In this document: piece by piece, positions 7,203 to 15,982 of the stretch
Numbering within the stretch: the first letter of the stretch is position 1
Layout of the letters: each line of letters opens with the position of its first letter
Origin: an uncultured bacterium
Lineage (GTDB): Bacteria; Bacillota; Clostridia; Lachnospirales; Lachnospiraceae
Reading direction: 5' to 3'
Assembly: GCA_947177425.1 (NCBI GenBank)
Contig: CAMWUN010000022.1
Coordinates: forward strand, 1 to 54,916
Length of the DNA stretch: 54,916 nt
Position numbers and translations under genes: made by a program
Notes under the pieces: generated by a model
Database searches by the model: none
The model's input: only the letters and a program-made list of their open reading frames with translations
What the model was told of the DNA's origin: nothing

Positions 7203-10200
7203 ATGTATTTTTTAGACAAGAGGGCAAAGGTTATTTGCGAGGAATTAAAGAAACTTAAAGTAAAGCAGAAGTTTATCATCGGGCAGTGGAAGTATAAGGA
7301 GGGCAATTACATACATCCCCAGGACGCGGAAGCAGCGGACACGGTATGGGAGGACTTTGACTGTCAGCATATGCACTGGTACGGGAAAGACCGCCATTAC
7401 TGGTTTAAGACTATCTATAAGGTACCTGGAGAGCTGGACGGAAAACGCATGTGGCTTCATGTACGCACCCAGATTGACGAATGGGACGACGCCAAGAATC
7501 CCCAGTTCCTTTTGTTTGTGAACGGGGAAGCGGTACAGGGAATCGATATGAACCACCGGGATGTATTTTTGCGTCCAGAGGCCCATGCGGGGGAAGAGAT
7601 GACCCTTGAACTGCAGGCTTACAGCGGAACCCTTCATTCGGAATTTAACCTGATTGTTGAAATGCAGGAGATTGATGAGCGGATTGAGAAGTTATACTAT
7701 GATTTGTGGGTGCCGCTGGAGGCATTTTCCAGAATGGATGAGGATGATAAGAATCGGAGAGATATTGAGGAGATACTGAATACAACCGTAAACTTTCTTG
7801 ATTTGCGCACACCTTATTCAGAAGAATTCTACAGGACACTGGAAGAGGCTTCGCAATATATTGACAAGGCATTGTATTCAGACATGGCGGGATATAAGGA
7901 TGTGATAGCCACCTGTATCGGCCATACGCATATTGACGTTGCATGGTGGTGGACGGTGGAGCAGACAAGGGAAAAGACAGGACGCAGTTTTGCCACCGTC
8001 TTAAAGCTGATGGAGGAATATCCAAACTATAAGTTTATGTCCAGCCAGCCCCAGTTGTATGCCTTTTTGAAGGAACGTTACCCGGAATTGTATGAGAAGG
8101 CAAAAGAACGAATCCGGGAAGGACGCTGGGAGCCGGAAGGCGGCATGTGGGTAGAGGCGGACTGCAATCTTACTTCCGGTGAGTCGCTGGTACGCCAGTT
8201 TATGCACGGCAAACGGTTCTTCAAAGAAGAATTCGGGGTGGACAACAGGATTTTATGGCTGCCGGATGTATTCGGATATTCAGGCGCACTTCCCCAGATT
8301 ATGAAAAAGTGCGGAATAGATTACTTTATGACGACCAAACTTGCATGGAACCAGTTCAATAAGATACCTTACGATACAATGATGTGGAGGGGAATCGACG
8401 GTACCCAGGTGCTGACCCATCTGATTACCACGCTGGGAGTCAACCAGCCCATTAAGGATTTCTTTACAACGTACAACGGAATGCTTCATCCTGACGCGAT
8501 TATGGGCGGATGGATGCGCTATCAGAATAAGAACATCAACAATGATATTCTTGTGTCCTACGGCTATGGGGACGGGGGCGGCGGTCCTACCAGGGAAATG
8601 CTGGAGACTTCCATCCGCATGGAAAAAGGGGTAAAAGGGATTCCCACTGTACGACAGGAATTTGCCCGCACTTATTTTGATGAATTGCAGGAGCGGGTTG
8701 CGGGGAATAAACGGCTCCCTGTATGGGAAGGAGAGTTTTATTTTGAATACCATAGGGGAACTTTGACTTCCATGGGAAGGAATAAACGCTCCAACCGGAA
8801 ATCAGAACTTGGCCTGATGGATTTGGAACTGCTCTCTGTCCTTGCGGATAAGAAGCTGGAATATCCTGCCAGAGAACTGGATGCTATGTGGAAAACCGTT
8901 CTGTTGAACCAGTTCCACGATATTCTGCCAGGCTCCGCCATCCATGAGGTGTATGAAGTAACGAAGAAAGAGTATGCGCATCTGGCGCAGAAGATTGCGG
9001 ATATGAGCGCACAGCGCCGGCGCGCAATTGCCGGAACAGGCGATGCCGTTACCATTTTTAATACCATTGGCAGGGAAAGGAACGACATTGTAAACTTAGG
9101 CGCATTTGAGGGTAATGCCCTTGTGGATGAAGAAGGAAATATTTATCCTGTCCAGAAGACAGAAGAGGGCAGCATTGCTTTTGTAAAAAATCTTCCTTCC
9201 AAGGGCTGGCAGTCCTTTACGGGAGCGGAAGTAAAAGAAGAACAGACTCCATTCGTGCTGAATGGAAATTATGAACTGGAAACTCCTTTTTATAAGGTAA
9301 AGCTGGATGAACAGGGAATGTTCACGAGTATTTATGATAAGGAAAATGACAGGGAAGTGATACAGGAAGGAGAGCGTGCCAATCTGCTTCGCATGTATGA
9401 GGATAAGCCGATTTACTTTGACAACTGGGATATTGATATTTTCTACACGGAAAAATTCTGGGATGTGGACAATGTAGAGCGGATGGAATGGACAGAAACA
9501 GGGGCGGTGCGGGCAGTTCTTGAAATCGAAAGAAAAGTTTCCAATTCCACGTTCCGGCAGAAAATTATTTTCTACAGGGAAAGCCGCAGGATAGATTTCG
9601 TGACCTGGGTGGACTGGAAAGAACACCAGACGCTTCTGAAAGTGCATTTCCCGGTGGCGGTACATACGGATGAGGCGTCCTTCGATATACAGTTCGGCAG
9701 TCTTACCAGAAAGACACACCAGAATACAAGCTGGGATGTGGCGCGTTTTGAGAGCTGCGGACAGAAGTGGATGGATTTGTCCGAAGGGCATTACGGGGTA
9801 TCCCTGCTCAATGACTGTAAATACGGACATTCCGTGAAGGACTCCAATATGGCGCTGACCCTGATTAAATCAGGTACGGAACCGAATCCCACGACAGACC
9901 AGGAAGAGCATGAATTTACTTACGCAATTTATCCCCACAAGGAAGGCTGGCGCGGGGCCGGTACGGTGGATGAGGCATATAAACTGAACCAGCCTCTGGC
10001 GGCGGAAGTGGAAACAGCGGGCGGAAAAAGATATTCCTATGCATCAGTAGCGCATCCGAATGTGGTTCTGGAGACGATTAAGAAGGCCGAAGATGGAAAG
10101 GGCACTGTGCTGCGCATGTATGAAGCGGAAAACGCGTACACAAGAACGAAGCTGACTGTAAATGCAGAATTTGAAAAAGCCTATATCTGTAATCTTTTAG

Positions 10201-10289
10201 AGGAAATACAGAGTGAGGCAGCAGTGGAAGGCAATGTCATAGATGTTGTGCTGAAGCCTTATGAGGTAGTGACGGTGCTGATAAAGTAA
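7203..10289 (+). CDS. GH38 alpha-mannosidase
   Basis: A 1028-aa cytoplasmic alpha-mannosidase of glycoside hydrolase family 38, a zinc-dependent retaining enzyme. The catalytic barrel begins near residue 238 with GHTHIDVAWWW (zinc ligands His and Asp). The nucleophile Asp is in WLPDVFGYS near residue 354, and FHDILPGSAIHEVYE lies near residue 575. The central helical domain and long C-terminal beta-sandwich are typical in length. An N-terminal lectin-like beta region precedes the barrel. ATG at 7203 follows GAAGGAGAC. A longer in-frame start at 7125 lies inside the upstream terminator hairpin and is rejected. It removes alpha-mannose from oligosaccharides brought in by the adjacent importer. 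It is separated from GH130 by a strong terminator and may have its own weak promoter or depend on readthrough. Confidence 0.95.
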   Translation: MYFLDKRAKVICEELKKLKVKQKFIIGQWKYKEGNYIHPQDAEAADTVWEDFDCQHMHWYGKDRHYWFKTIYKVPGELDGKRMWLHVRTQIDEWDDAKNPQFLLFVNGEAVQGIDMNHRDVFLRPEAHAGEEMTLELQAYSGTLHSEFNLIVEMQEIDERIEKLYYDLWVPLEAFSRMDEDDKNRRDIEEILNTTVNFLDLRTPYSEEFYRTLEEASQYIDKALYSDMAGYKDVIATCIGHTHIDVAWWWTVEQTREKTGRSFATVLKLMEEYPNYKFMSSQPQLYAFLKERYPELYEKAKERIREGRWEPEGGMWVEADCNLTSGESLVRQFMHGKRFFKEEFGVDNRILWLPDVFGYSGALPQIMKKCGIDYFMTTKLAWNQFNKIPYDTMMWRGIDGTQVLTHLITTLGVNQPIKDFFTTYNGMLHPDAIMGGWMRYQNKNINNDILVSYGYGDGGGGPTREMLETSIRMEKGVKGIPTVRQEFARTYFDELQERVAGNKRLPVWEGEFYFEYHRGTLTSMGRNKRSNRKSELGLMDLELLSVLADKKLEYPARELDAMWKTVLLNQFHDILPGSAIHEVYEVTKKEYAHLAQKIADMSAQRRRAIAGTGDAVTIFNTIGRERNDIVNLGAFEGNALVDEEGNIYPVQKTEEGSIAFVKNLPSKGWQSFTGAEVKEEQTPFVLNGNYELETPFYKVKLDEQGMFTSIYDKENDREVIQEGERANLLRMYEDKPIYFDNWDIDIFYTEKFWDVDNVERMEWTETGAVRAVLEIERKVSNSTFRQKIIFYRESRRIDFVTWVDWKEHQTLLKVHFPVAVHTDEASFDIQFGSLTRKTHQNTSWDVARFESCGQKWMDLSEGHYGVSLLNDCKYGHSVKDSNMALTLIKSGTEPNPTTDQEEHEFTYAIYPHKEGWRGAGTVDEAYKLNQPLAAEVETAGGKRYSYASVAHPNVVLETIKKAEDGKGTVLRMYEAENAYTRTKLTVNAEFEKAYICNLLEEIQSEAAVEGNVIDVVLKPYEVVTVLIK

Positions 10290-10307
10290 AAAAGAGAAGC
10301 TGATAAT

Positions 10308-10340
10308 TTGAGGTCTGGGCATTTATTGCGCAGACCTCAA
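10308..10340. terminator. Bidirectional terminator between convergent genes
   Basis: TTGAGGTCTG (10308-10317) pairs with CAGACCTCAA (10331-10340) around a 13-nt loop. It lies between the ends of the GH38 gene and the minus-strand chemoreceptor. T-tracts are short on both sides. Confidence 0.6.
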
Positions 10341-10353
10341 TTGTATTCCGGGG

Positions 10354-11937
10354 CTACAGATTATCAAAAACAACAGTTTCTTTTTCCAGCTCGGCCACCA
10401 CCTCCTGATTGGTGCCCATACGCCGGGTAATATCCTCCATATCATTGGCAAGGTTTTTGGTATTTCCGGCAACGCCTGCGATTCCGCCAGCACCTTCGTC
10501 TATGGCTTTGGTGATGGTGCTGATGGAGTCAGCAATATCGGACATTGAGGTTTTCAGCCGTTCTGTGCGCTCATGGAATTCGTCCATGGCCCGGCGGATG
10601 TAGGCAGCGTCTTCTTTATACTGGGTGCCAGACTTTACAAAGGCCTGAAACTCTTTAAGGACAGACTGGCTCATATAGTCGACAAGATGCTGGGCGTTTT
10701 CGGAGAGATTGTAAACGGCGGAAGTGACCACGCTGTTGACTGCCTGGATACGGCTGGCAGCTTCCTGACTGGAGGAGGAAAGATCGCGCACTTCCCGGGC
10801 AACCACTGCAAAGCCTTTTCCGGCTTCGCCTGCCTTGGCGGCTTCCAAAGAAGCGTTCAGAGCGATTAGCTGGGTCTGCTGCGCTATGGCCAGAATTTCA
10901 CCGGTGAGAGTCTTAATCTGGTCAACGCTTCTGCTTTTTTCAATGGCATCGTTGAGGGAATGTAAAATCTCTTCTGCCTTGGCGCTGGTAATTTCCGCGC
11001 TGGACTGGGCTGACTGTTGCATGGCATCTGCGCGGGTATTCATCTGGGCGGTATAGGCAGTGATGGCGCCGCATTCCTCTGCCATATTGTGTACATCCAG
11101 ACGGACGTTTTCCGTATTAGTGTTGATGGCTGATACATTTCCGGCCACCTTCTGGATGGTTGCTGACAACTGCTGTGCAAGGGTGGAAAGACCCGATGCG
11201 CTTTTTCTGGAAGCACGTGTTCTTTTTAGAACTTCCCCGGTCATGTTGTTGATGCGTCCTGAACTTTCCTGGATGGTTTTCAGGATGCTTTTTACCGGAA
11301 CTACCACATAGTTGGTAATAAGCTTTAAATCCGCAAATACCAGCAGGATACATAAAATGGCGGCAATTATACCGGCCGTAAGGGATATAAGGTATACGGC
11401 GGACAGACGGGATCTGGCGTCAAAGGTCTGCTCACTGATGGATTCGTTCAGGGCGTCGATATCTGTCTCCATGGCAGCGGCATAAGAAGCTACATCGCCG
11501 TTGGCAAGGGCATAGGCGTCCTGGGTCTTATGGCTGGCGCTGGCGCAGACTAAATGAACCAGTGCATGTTTGAAAGATGCATAGTCAGACAGAAGGGATT
11601 CATACTGCGCCGTATCCTTTGGTATCACATGGTATTTATATTCTGCAAGCAGATCGTCCAGATAAGCTTCTTCCTCTTTAATCTGCTGGACGAGGGTGAT
11701 CATAGTGTTATAATCAGTAGCCACAATGTGGCTTAAGGCCATTTTATGTATGGTCATGGAAGACTGGCAGATTTCTGCCAGACGGCTTTGGCCGTCCATG
11801 TAATTGTCAGCGATATTGGCAGCGCTTGCATTTACGTTATGGATATTGGCAATGGACAGGACATTTGACAAAAGCGCTACAATGCCCAGAAGGGCGATTG
11901 GTATTATCAAACGAAGTTTTAAACTAATATTTTTCAT
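10354..11937 (-). CDS. Methyl-accepting chemotaxis protein with four-helix sensor
   Basis: A 527-aa transmembrane chemoreceptor. Helix 1 spans about residues 8-30 and helix 2 about residues 184-206 ([19 protein letters not shown]). The extracytoplasmic part between them is short and all-helical, like four-helix-bundle sensors. A HAMP-like linker and a long cytoplasmic coiled coil follow. The conserved hairpin tip reads [29 protein letters not shown], the site that binds CheA and CheW. The gene lies 43 bp downstream of a MalE-like binding lipoprotein on the same strand, with AGGAGT before ATG 11937. The pairing recalls enteric chemoreceptors that sense sugars through a docked binding protein. 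No CheA, CheW or CheR gene is in the window. Confidence 0.93.
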   Translation of the reverse strand: MKNISLKLRLIIPIALLGIVALLSNVLSIANIHNVNASAANIADNYMDGQSRLAEICQSSMTIHKMALSHIVATDYNTMITLVQQIKEEEAYLDDLLAEYKYHVIPKDTAQYESLLSDYASFKHALVHLVCASASHKTQDAYALANGDVASYAAAMETDIDALNESISEQTFDARSRLSAVYLISLTAGIIAAILCILLVFADLKLITNYVVVPVKSILKTIQESSGRINNMTGEVLKRTRASRKSASGLSTLAQQLSATIQKVAGNVSAINTNTENVRLDVHNMAEECGAITAYTAQMNTRADAMQQSAQSSAEITSAKAEEILHSLNDAIEKSRSVDQIKTLTGEILAIAQQTQLIALNASLEAAKAGEAGKGFAVVAREVRDLSSSSQEAASRIQAVNSVVTSAVYNLSENAQHLVDYMSQSVLKEFQAFVKSGTQYKEDAAYIRRAMDEFHERTERLKTSMSDIADSISTITKAIDEGAGGIAGVAGNTKNLANDMEDITRRMGTNQEVVAELEKETVVFDNL

Positions 11938-11980
11938 TATGACTGCACTCCTTTTGCGTCTGATATGGGATTCCTGAATG

Positions 11981-13228
11981 TTATGGGGCGGTTATTCCCT
12001 CAACCATTGTATCGAGTTGCTCCTGGAGGCTTTTTCCAGAAGGGTTTCCTGCCAGGATTTCTGCGGTAAATGAGGCAACCGGATCCCAGAAATTTCCCCC
12101 GATACGCTGGAGACAGGAAAATTCCGACTGCTCCAGCAGGGCGGCGATGGCAGGGGAACTTTGTACCTCGTCCGAAGCCGCAGCGTTTATATTGGACGGC
12201 CCCTGGCCCCGCAGCAGGAAGCGGAGTTTCTGATTATCCTCATTTGCAATCCACTCGGCCAGCTTTGCAGCCCATTCGCCGTGTGCAGAATAGGCATTTA
12301 CCCCGATGAGCTTATAGCCGGAGAAGGAAGCCATCTGAATCTGTTTTCCGGCGCAGGTATAGGAGGGCAGCTTTGCCGCTCCGAAATTTCTGCCCCAGAC
12401 TTCTTCCACAGCCACCGAATTCCATACGCCGTTGACGCCTGCAATGATAGTCCCATCTCTGACTCCTGCAAGAAATCCGGCATCGTCAGTGCTGATAAAG
12501 CCAGGATTGCCTGCAATGTCCACCATAGCTTTCGCTACATCAGTGCCTTTGACTGCCCCGTCAGTACCGTTCCAGGTGCAGTAATTGGTTATACCGTCAT
12601 CATTCAGTCCCAGGGTAAGCCCGGTGTTTCCGAAAAGGGAATACACATACCAGCCCGAAGACCATTCCATCGAGAACTTTTTTTCCTGTTCTGCAGCAAT
12701 AGCCAGCATACGGTCAAGGGACTTAATATCTTCTTCCCCAAAAAACTGTTTATTATAATAAAGAAAATATCCGTTATCCGCTGTCAGCGGCAGGGCATAA
12801 AGGGTATCGTTTACAGATGCTGCAAGGACTGCTTCTGTAAGGTTCGATTTCCTGACAGCCTCCGGGTCTGCCACCGGTTCCAGGGCTCCGGCAGCCACCA
12901 GCGTGTTCAACTGGTCGTCCGCAAATGCAAAAACATCTGCCCCATTTTCCAAATCCTCCATCAGTGCATCGGTACAGTGGCTTTCACTCTGGGGCATATA
13001 AGTAATGGAAAAATCCGCCTGCCCGCGGTATTCTTCCTGAAATCCTTCAATAACCTGGCGAAGCAGTTCTTCATCTTCCTCAGCGCCCCAGACGGTCAGA
13101 TTGACCGTATCGGAATCAGAAGTCTGCTTTTGGTCTTCCGGCAGGGGATTTGGGCTTTTTTCCTGACATCCGGACAGTAATACGGCCCACACAAGGGCCG
13201 GGAACCATATGTTGATTTTTCTTTTCAT
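11981..13228 (-). CDS. MalE-like extracellular sugar-binding lipoprotein without permeases
   Basis: A 415-aa solute-binding lipoprotein of family 1. The signal peptide [21 protein letters not shown] ends in lipobox LSGC. The fold matches maltose-binding proteins: [17 protein letters not shown] near the mature N-terminus, [35 protein letters not shown], and [26 protein letters not shown] at 13228 is chosen because GGAGA lies five bases upstream and a good promoter (13262-13290) lies inside the region that a longer reading from 13324 would need. No permease or ATPase gene is adjacent. The only co-directional partner is the chemoreceptor downstream. I infer that it feeds either a remote importer or, more interestingly, the chemoreceptor. 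Confidence 0.9.
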   Translation of the reverse strand: MKRKINIWFPALVWAVLLSGCQEKSPNPLPEDQKQTSDSDTVNLTVWGAEEDEELLRQVIEGFQEEYRGQADFSITYMPQSESHCTDALMEDLENGADVFAFADDQLNTLVAAGALEPVADPEAVRKSNLTEAVLAASVNDTLYALPLTADNGYFLYYNKQFFGEEDIKSLDRMLAIAAEQEKKFSMEWSSGWYVYSLFGNTGLTLGLNDDGITNYCTWNGTDGAVKGTDVAKAMVDIAGNPGFISTDDAGFLAGVRDGTIIAGVNGVWNSVAVEEVWGRNFGAAKLPSYTCAGKQIQMASFSGYKLIGVNAYSAHGEWAAKLAEWIANEDNQKLRFLLRGQGPSNINAAASDEVQSSPAIAALLEQSEFSCLQRIGGNFWDPVASFTAEILAGNPSGKSLQEQLDTMVEGITAP

Positions 13229-13261
13229 GACTTTCTCCATAAATCGTATTTTTCGATGATA

Positions 13262-13290
13262 ATGATAGCATTTTGCGGAATCTTTTTCAA
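13262..13290 (-). promoter_or_regulatory. Sigma-A promoter for binding protein and chemoreceptor
   Basis: On the minus strand, -35 TTGAAA (13290-13285) and -10 TATCAT (13267-13262) are 17 bp apart. Transcription would start near 13255, just upstream of the chosen ATG at 13228. Confidence 0.7.
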
Positions 13291-13330
13291 TACGGTTTTC
13301 ACAGACATTATCGAAAGCTGTCACCTCCTG

Positions 13331-13357
13331 GTTACTGGTCGCGGAGTGAACAGTAAT
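13331..13357. repeat. Short copy of the dispersed intergenic palindrome
   Basis: GTTACTG (13331-13337) and CAGTAAT (13351-13357) bracket GTCGCGGAGTGAA. The block resembles the GTGGTCACGGAGTGAGCAGTAAC end of the element at 33609-33690 and the palindrome at 54725-54751. It lies in the spacer between divergent genes. Confidence 0.55.
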
Positions 13358-13396
13358 GCCAGATACCGGGACATACTATAAAAAGCGTCCCATAGA

Positions 13397-13425
13397 TTGA
13401 CAAATCAAAGAAGCCGATTTATGAT
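13397..13425 (+). promoter_or_regulatory. Sigma-A promoter for the GntR gene
   Basis: TTGACA (13397-13402) and TATGAT (13420-13425) are separated by exactly 17 bp. The untranslated leader to ATG 13504 would be about 70 nt. Confidence 0.75.
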
Positions 13426-13503
13426 TATGGTTGTGAATCGGGAAAGGGACAGGTCGTTTGCCCGGTTCTGTACAGTATAGGTGGACGGAGTAAAGTTTGG
13501 CTT

Positions 13504-14217
13504 ATGTATCAGTTTGAGAAGATGAACAAAGGACTGCTTGGCTCCCAGGTGGAGGATGCGTTGTTTTCCTACATTTTAAATAAGCCTGTGGAGATAGGTG
13601 AAAAAATACCAAATGAATTTGAACTGGCGGAGCGGTTCGGTGTGGGGAGAAGCACTGTCCGGGAAGCCGTTAAGGGGCTGGTGTCAAGGGGAATCCTTGA
13701 GGTGCGCAGAGGGTCAGGCACTTATGTGGTCAGCACAAGCACACTGGAGGAGGATCCCCTTGGCCTGTCAAAATTCCAGGATAAGTACAAGCTTGCGCTG
13801 GAGCTATTTGATGTACGTCTGATGCTGGAGCCGGAGATAGCCGTCCTTGCCTGTGAGTATGCCAAAGAGCAGGAAATGGCACAGCTTAAGACACTATGCG
13901 ATGAAGTGGAACAGTTGTATCTTGCCGGAAAGAACCATATCAAGAAGGATGTGGAATTCCATACCTGTATCGCACGATGCAGCAAAAACAGGGTGGTGGA
14001 AATCCTGATTCCGGTTATCAATTCGGCAGTAACCACCTTTGCGAACCTTACCCACCGGACACTGATGAACGAAACCATTGAATCCCACCGGGCAATTACA
14101 CAGGCCATTCTGGAAAGGGATGCGGTAGGCGCAAAATGCGCTATGGTGATGCATCTGACGTATAACCGGCAGATGATAATGAAACTGCTGAAAGAGCAGC
14201 AGGAAACCGACAGATAA
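13504..14217 (+). CDS. GntR-family (FadR subgroup) regulator of the sugar-acid operon
   Basis: A 237-aa regulator. The N-terminal winged helix shows IPNEFELAERFGVGRSTVREAVKGLVSRGILEVRRGSGTYV (residues about 37-76, quoted here as the standard GntR pattern in pieces). The C-terminal all-helical FCD domain carries typical metal and ligand positions, with EPEIAVLACEYA, DVEFHTCIARCSKN and SHRAITQAILERDA. ATG at 13504 is the first in-frame start. ATG at 13522 is an alternative with a poorly spaced GAGAAG. It precedes gntP, an IlvD/Edd dehydratase, KDPG aldolase and KDG kinase on the same strand. A terminator follows it, and the next promoter carries an 18-bp operator. It most likely represses that operon in response to a sugar acid or KDG. 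Confidence 0.92.
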   Translation: MYQFEKMNKGLLGSQVEDALFSYILNKPVEIGEKIPNEFELAERFGVGRSTVREAVKGLVSRGILEVRRGSGTYVVSTSTLEEDPLGLSKFQDKYKLALELFDVRLMLEPEIAVLACEYAKEQEMAQLKTLCDEVEQLYLAGKNHIKKDVEFHTCIARCSKNRVVEILIPVINSAVTTFANLTHRTLMNETIESHRAITQAILERDAVGAKCAMVMHLTYNRQMIMKLLKEQQETDR

Positions 14218-14290
14218 CTCTCCTGGACATCAGATGTGTAGGAGGACAGAAGAACAGAATAGAAAAATATTTGTATAAAATAGACAAAAG

Positions 14291-14326
14291 AAGTGGAATT
14301 CCAACCAGGAAATTCCGCTTTTTTTA
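14291..14326 (+). terminator. Terminator after the GntR gene
   Basis: AAGTGGAATT (14291-14300) pairs with AATTCCGCTT (14311-14320), with one G-T wobble, and is followed by a run of T. It separates the regulator from the permease operon. Confidence 0.8.
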
Positions 14327-14364
14327 TTCAAAAGAGAGAATAAAAACGAATAACATCATACGTA

Positions 14365-14393
14365 TTGACAATAAATGGATGGAATAGTATATT
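14365..14393 (+). promoter_or_regulatory. Strong sigma-A promoter of the Entner-Doudoroff operon
   Basis: A perfect TTGACA (14365-14370) and TATATT (14388-14393) are separated by 17 bp. The start site would be near 14400, directly upstream of the palindrome at 14407-14424. Confidence 0.85.
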
Positions 14394-14406
14394 AAAATTA
14401 GCAAAA

Positions 14407-14424
14407 ACATAAGACGTCTGATGT
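14407..14424. promoter_or_regulatory. Candidate GntR operator
   Basis: ACATAAGACGTCTGATGT is an 18-bp palindrome with a single mismatched pair around the core AGACGTCT. It sits about 7-25 bases downstream of the predicted start site. A GntR/FadR-type dimer bound here would block transcription. Assignment to the adjacent regulator is inferred. Confidence 0.65.
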
Positions 14425-14476
14425 AAAAAAGTAAAACCGGAAACAGAAAAATTATATCCACAAGGAGGAAAAACTT

Positions 14477-15835
14477 ATGGCTGGTGAAGCGCTGGCATTG
14501 AACCCAACCCGGCTTGTGATTGCGGCATTGGTGGGACTTGTTATTTTATTGGTATTGATTATTAAGTTTAAGATTCAGGCAATGGTTTCTATTCTGATTG
14601 GAGCGATTTCCATTGGCCTGCTGGCAGGAATGCCTTTTGAGAATATTGTAACGGCTGTAAATGACGGAATTGGGAATACCCTCAAAGGAATTGCGCTTTT
14701 AGTAGGATTAGGTTCCATGTTCGGCGCCATTCTGGAAGCGTCGGGAGGCGCCCAGAGCCTTGCCGTTACCATGGTGAAGCGGTTTGGAGACAGGAAAGCT
14801 GCCTGGGCTCTCGGCATTACAGGTCTGGTAATCGCCATGCCGGTATTTTTTGATGCGGGGCTGATTATTCTGATTCCGCTGGCATTTTCCCTTGCCAAGA
14901 GAACAAACCGTTCTTCCCTGTTTTACGCCATTCCCCTTCTGGCAGGACTGGCAGTGGGACACGCTTATATTCCCCCCACGCCCGGCCCGGTTCTGGTAGC
15001 TACCATGCTTGGGGTAGACCTTGGATGGGTGATTATGATTGGCGTTGGCTGTGGTATTGTGGCTATGGTGGTGGCAGGTCCCATATGGGGTTCCATCTGC
15101 GGAAGTAAATATCATATTCCGGTTCCAGAACATGTGGCGAACCAGGCAGATTATGACGAATCCAAACTACCCAGCTTCTGGACCATAGTGGGAATCATTC
15201 TGATTCCGCTGGTACTGATTATTCTGGACTCCATATCCGGCGTAGTCCCTGCCCTTAGCGGTGTGGCTCCGTTATTTGCTTTCCTTGGAGAGCCTTTCGT
15301 AGCTCTTTTGATTGCTACTGTAATTGCCATGTTCGTACTTGGCATGAAGCATGGATATACATTGGAAGAATTGGAAAAAGTAATGACCAAGTCCCTGGAG
15401 CCTACCGGACTTATCCTTCTTGTTACGGCCTGCGGCGGTGTTCTCCGCTATATGCTCCAATATTCGGGCCTTGGGGATGTCATCGGAAATGCCGTTTCAT
15501 CTGCCAACCTTCCTATTGTGGTAGTGGCATTTGTGGTAGCGGCGCTGGTCCGTATCTGTGTAGGATCCGCTACCGTAGCCATGACCATGGCGGCAGGCAT
15601 CATTTCAGCTATGCCCGGCATTGCGGACTTGTCTCCTTTGTATCTGGCATGTACCACAGCGGCTGTGGCAGGGGGCGCTACCGTATGCTCCCACTTCAAT
15701 GATTCCGGCTTCTGGCTGGTGAAGTCTCTGGTGGGGATGGATGAAAAGACTACCCTGAAAACATGGACGATTATGGAAACGCTGGTGGGCGCTGGAGGGT
15801 TCCTGGTTGCCCTGATCATTTCCTTCTTTGCATAA
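14477..15835 (+). CDS. GntP-family gluconate/sugar-acid:H+ symporter
   Basis: A 452-aa integral membrane permease of the GntP family, which imports gluconate and related aldonic or hydroxy acids with protons. About twelve to fourteen hydrophobic segments span the length. Family features include GLLAGMPFENIVTAVNDGIGNTL near residue 50, VFFDAGLIILIPLAFSLAKR, HAYIPPTPGPV and CVGSATVAMTMAAGI. ATG at 14477 follows CAAGGAGG. It is first in an operon with the dehydratase, aldolase and kinase that degrade such acids. A hairpin after the stop codon may lower or tune expression of the downstream enzymes. The exact acid imported (gluconate, galactonate or a relative) is not decidable here. Confidence 0.93.
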   Translation: MAGEALALNPTRLVIAALVGLVILLVLIIKFKIQAMVSILIGAISIGLLAGMPFENIVTAVNDGIGNTLKGIALLVGLGSMFGAILEASGGAQSLAVTMVKRFGDRKAAWALGITGLVIAMPVFFDAGLIILIPLAFSLAKRTNRSSLFYAIPLLAGLAVGHAYIPPTPGPVLVATMLGVDLGWVIMIGVGCGIVAMVVAGPIWGSICGSKYHIPVPEHVANQADYDESKLPSFWTIVGIILIPLVLIILDSISGVVPALSGVAPLFAFLGEPFVALLIATVIAMFVLGMKHGYTLEELEKVMTKSLEPTGLILLVTACGGVLRYMLQYSGLGDVIGNAVSSANLPIVVVAFVVAALVRICVGSATVAMTMAAGIISAMPGIADLSPLYLACTTAAVAGGATVCSHFNDSGFWLVKSLVGMDEKTTLKTWTIMETLVGAGGFLVALIISFFA

Positions 15836-15841
15836 AAATTA

Positions 15842-15865
15842 GAATTTGGGCGTTGGCCCAAATTC
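15842..15865 (+). other. Intercistronic hairpin without T-tract
   Basis: GAATTTGGGC (15842-15851) and GCCCAAATTC (15856-15865) form a perfect 10-bp stem with the 4-nt loop GTTG. No T-run follows, so it is more likely an RNA stabilizer or processing element between permease and dehydratase than a full terminator. Confidence 0.6.
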
Positions 15866-15982
15866 CCCGGCAGGGCAGGTGTGATACTAAAAAATAAGTA
15901 TAGGATTATAAAATATTCAGATAAAAATATTGTATATTTTAAATAAATAATGAATTGACAGAACAGGACAGGAGGGTTAAAA

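Noticed and set aside
12161-13180. Long open frame (339 codons) on the plus strand
   Set aside because: It lies antisense to the clear MalE-like lipoprotein and has no recognisable domain or promoter.
13982-14243. Second GntR operator near CTCCTGGACATCAGATGT at 14219
   Set aside because: Only about eight bases match the operator at 14407, and the position at the end of the regulator gene is unlikely for repression.
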